Positions 63,640 through 64,000 of a DNA stretch of 64,000 bases are shown here, one piece after another; position 1 is the first letter of the stretch; each line of letters opens with the position of its first letter. A model generated the notes under the pieces. It was given only the letters and a program-made list of their open reading frames with translations, ran no database searches and was not told the origin of the DNA. The stretch covers positions 16,169,189-16,233,188 of the forward strand of contig NC_049997.1 in NCBI RefSeq assembly GCF_000003815.2. Reading direction: 5' to 3'. This stretch comes from Branchiostoma floridae (lineage: Eukaryota; Chordata; Leptocardii; Amphioxiformes; Branchiostomatidae). The translations under genes and the position numbers were made by a program.

Positions 63640-64000
63640 TGTGCTCATCGAGTTTTATAATTCCTGCAATTTTTATATGATTATGACGTAATATGACGTA
63701 ATTATGACGTCATTAATTGATATTTTTGGCTAAAACCGGGAATTCCCATAATACCTAAATATCTCACTCAAAAAGTTACCAATAAAGGTTTCTTATTGAT
63801 ATTTAAGTGTTATGAGACTTCTGTTGTCAAAAGTCGACGCAACGACGTCAAAATGACGTCATAGAATGACGTCATCTGTAGTTTAGCTATCCGCCATCTT
63901 GGATTATCAACCTTAAATTTTTCAAGATACATTTTTTTTCAACATGTAACGCTAAAACCCCTTGGAAATGGATTAAAAACGTTCACATGAATGTTTTCCG
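63640..64000. mobile_element. Probable third GACGTCA-rich element, cut by the window end
   Basis: Contains repeated TATGACGTCAT, AAAATGACGTCAT, CCGCCATCTTGGATT and CAACATGTAACGCTAAAACC words in the order seen in 24300-24740. The left end could not be fixed. 63239-63640 is otherwise featureless. Confidence 0.5.

Overview
This is animal nuclear DNA: split genes with GT-AG introns, AATAAA signals, microsatellites, many short inverted-repeat transposons and one assembly gap (30530-30856). The density of death-fold exons, the C2H2 zinc-finger gene and the repeat style suggest an invertebrate deuterostome, most probably a lancelet (Branchiostoma). The species is inference; no sequence search could be run.

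Left edge (1-4.3 kb): a minus-strand papain-like cysteine-protease ORF of a transposon-associated type, a 42-bp tandem repeat and two MITEs. 4.37-23.7 kb: one plus-strand gene that I rebuilt from splice signals as 18 exons (2568 nt, 855 aa, frame kept throughout). Its order is CARD, death domain 1, Pro/Ala linker, death domain 2, death domain 3, acidic/Ser linker, RIPK1-like kinase (HQD and DLG motifs). Two partial-exon tandem arrays lie beside death domains 1 and 2. A 7.7-kb last intron is filled by a nested mobile element carrying a 65-bp satellite.

24-54 kb: two tandemly duplicated small genes, each encoding one FADD-like death domain split over two exons (31026-32281 and 50875-51907). Upstream of each lies a set of very short ATG-containing exons. 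There are eight good candidates; six are exactly 25 nt, all have a phase-1 GT donor, and all end in ...Q-G. I read them as banks of alternative first exons. Perfect NF-kB palindromes (three), an octamer, CArG boxes, an AP-1 site and a TATA box lie among them. The rest of this stretch is piggyBac-like, Mutator-like, Harbinger-like and pogo-like non-autonomous elements, tRNA-derived SINEs and satellites of 74 and about 183 bp.

54-64 kb: zinc-finger pseudogene debris with a 23-bp minisatellite grown out of a zinc-finger codon string, a 150-bp degenerate repeat, a 4-kb inverted-repeat element with a 145-bp satellite, and an intact minus-strand 19-finger C2H2 gene (61584-63221).

Together the central genes look like an innate-immune death-fold cluster: a multi-death-domain kinase beside small death-domain adaptors that may be made from several separately controlled promoters. 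That functional link is inference.
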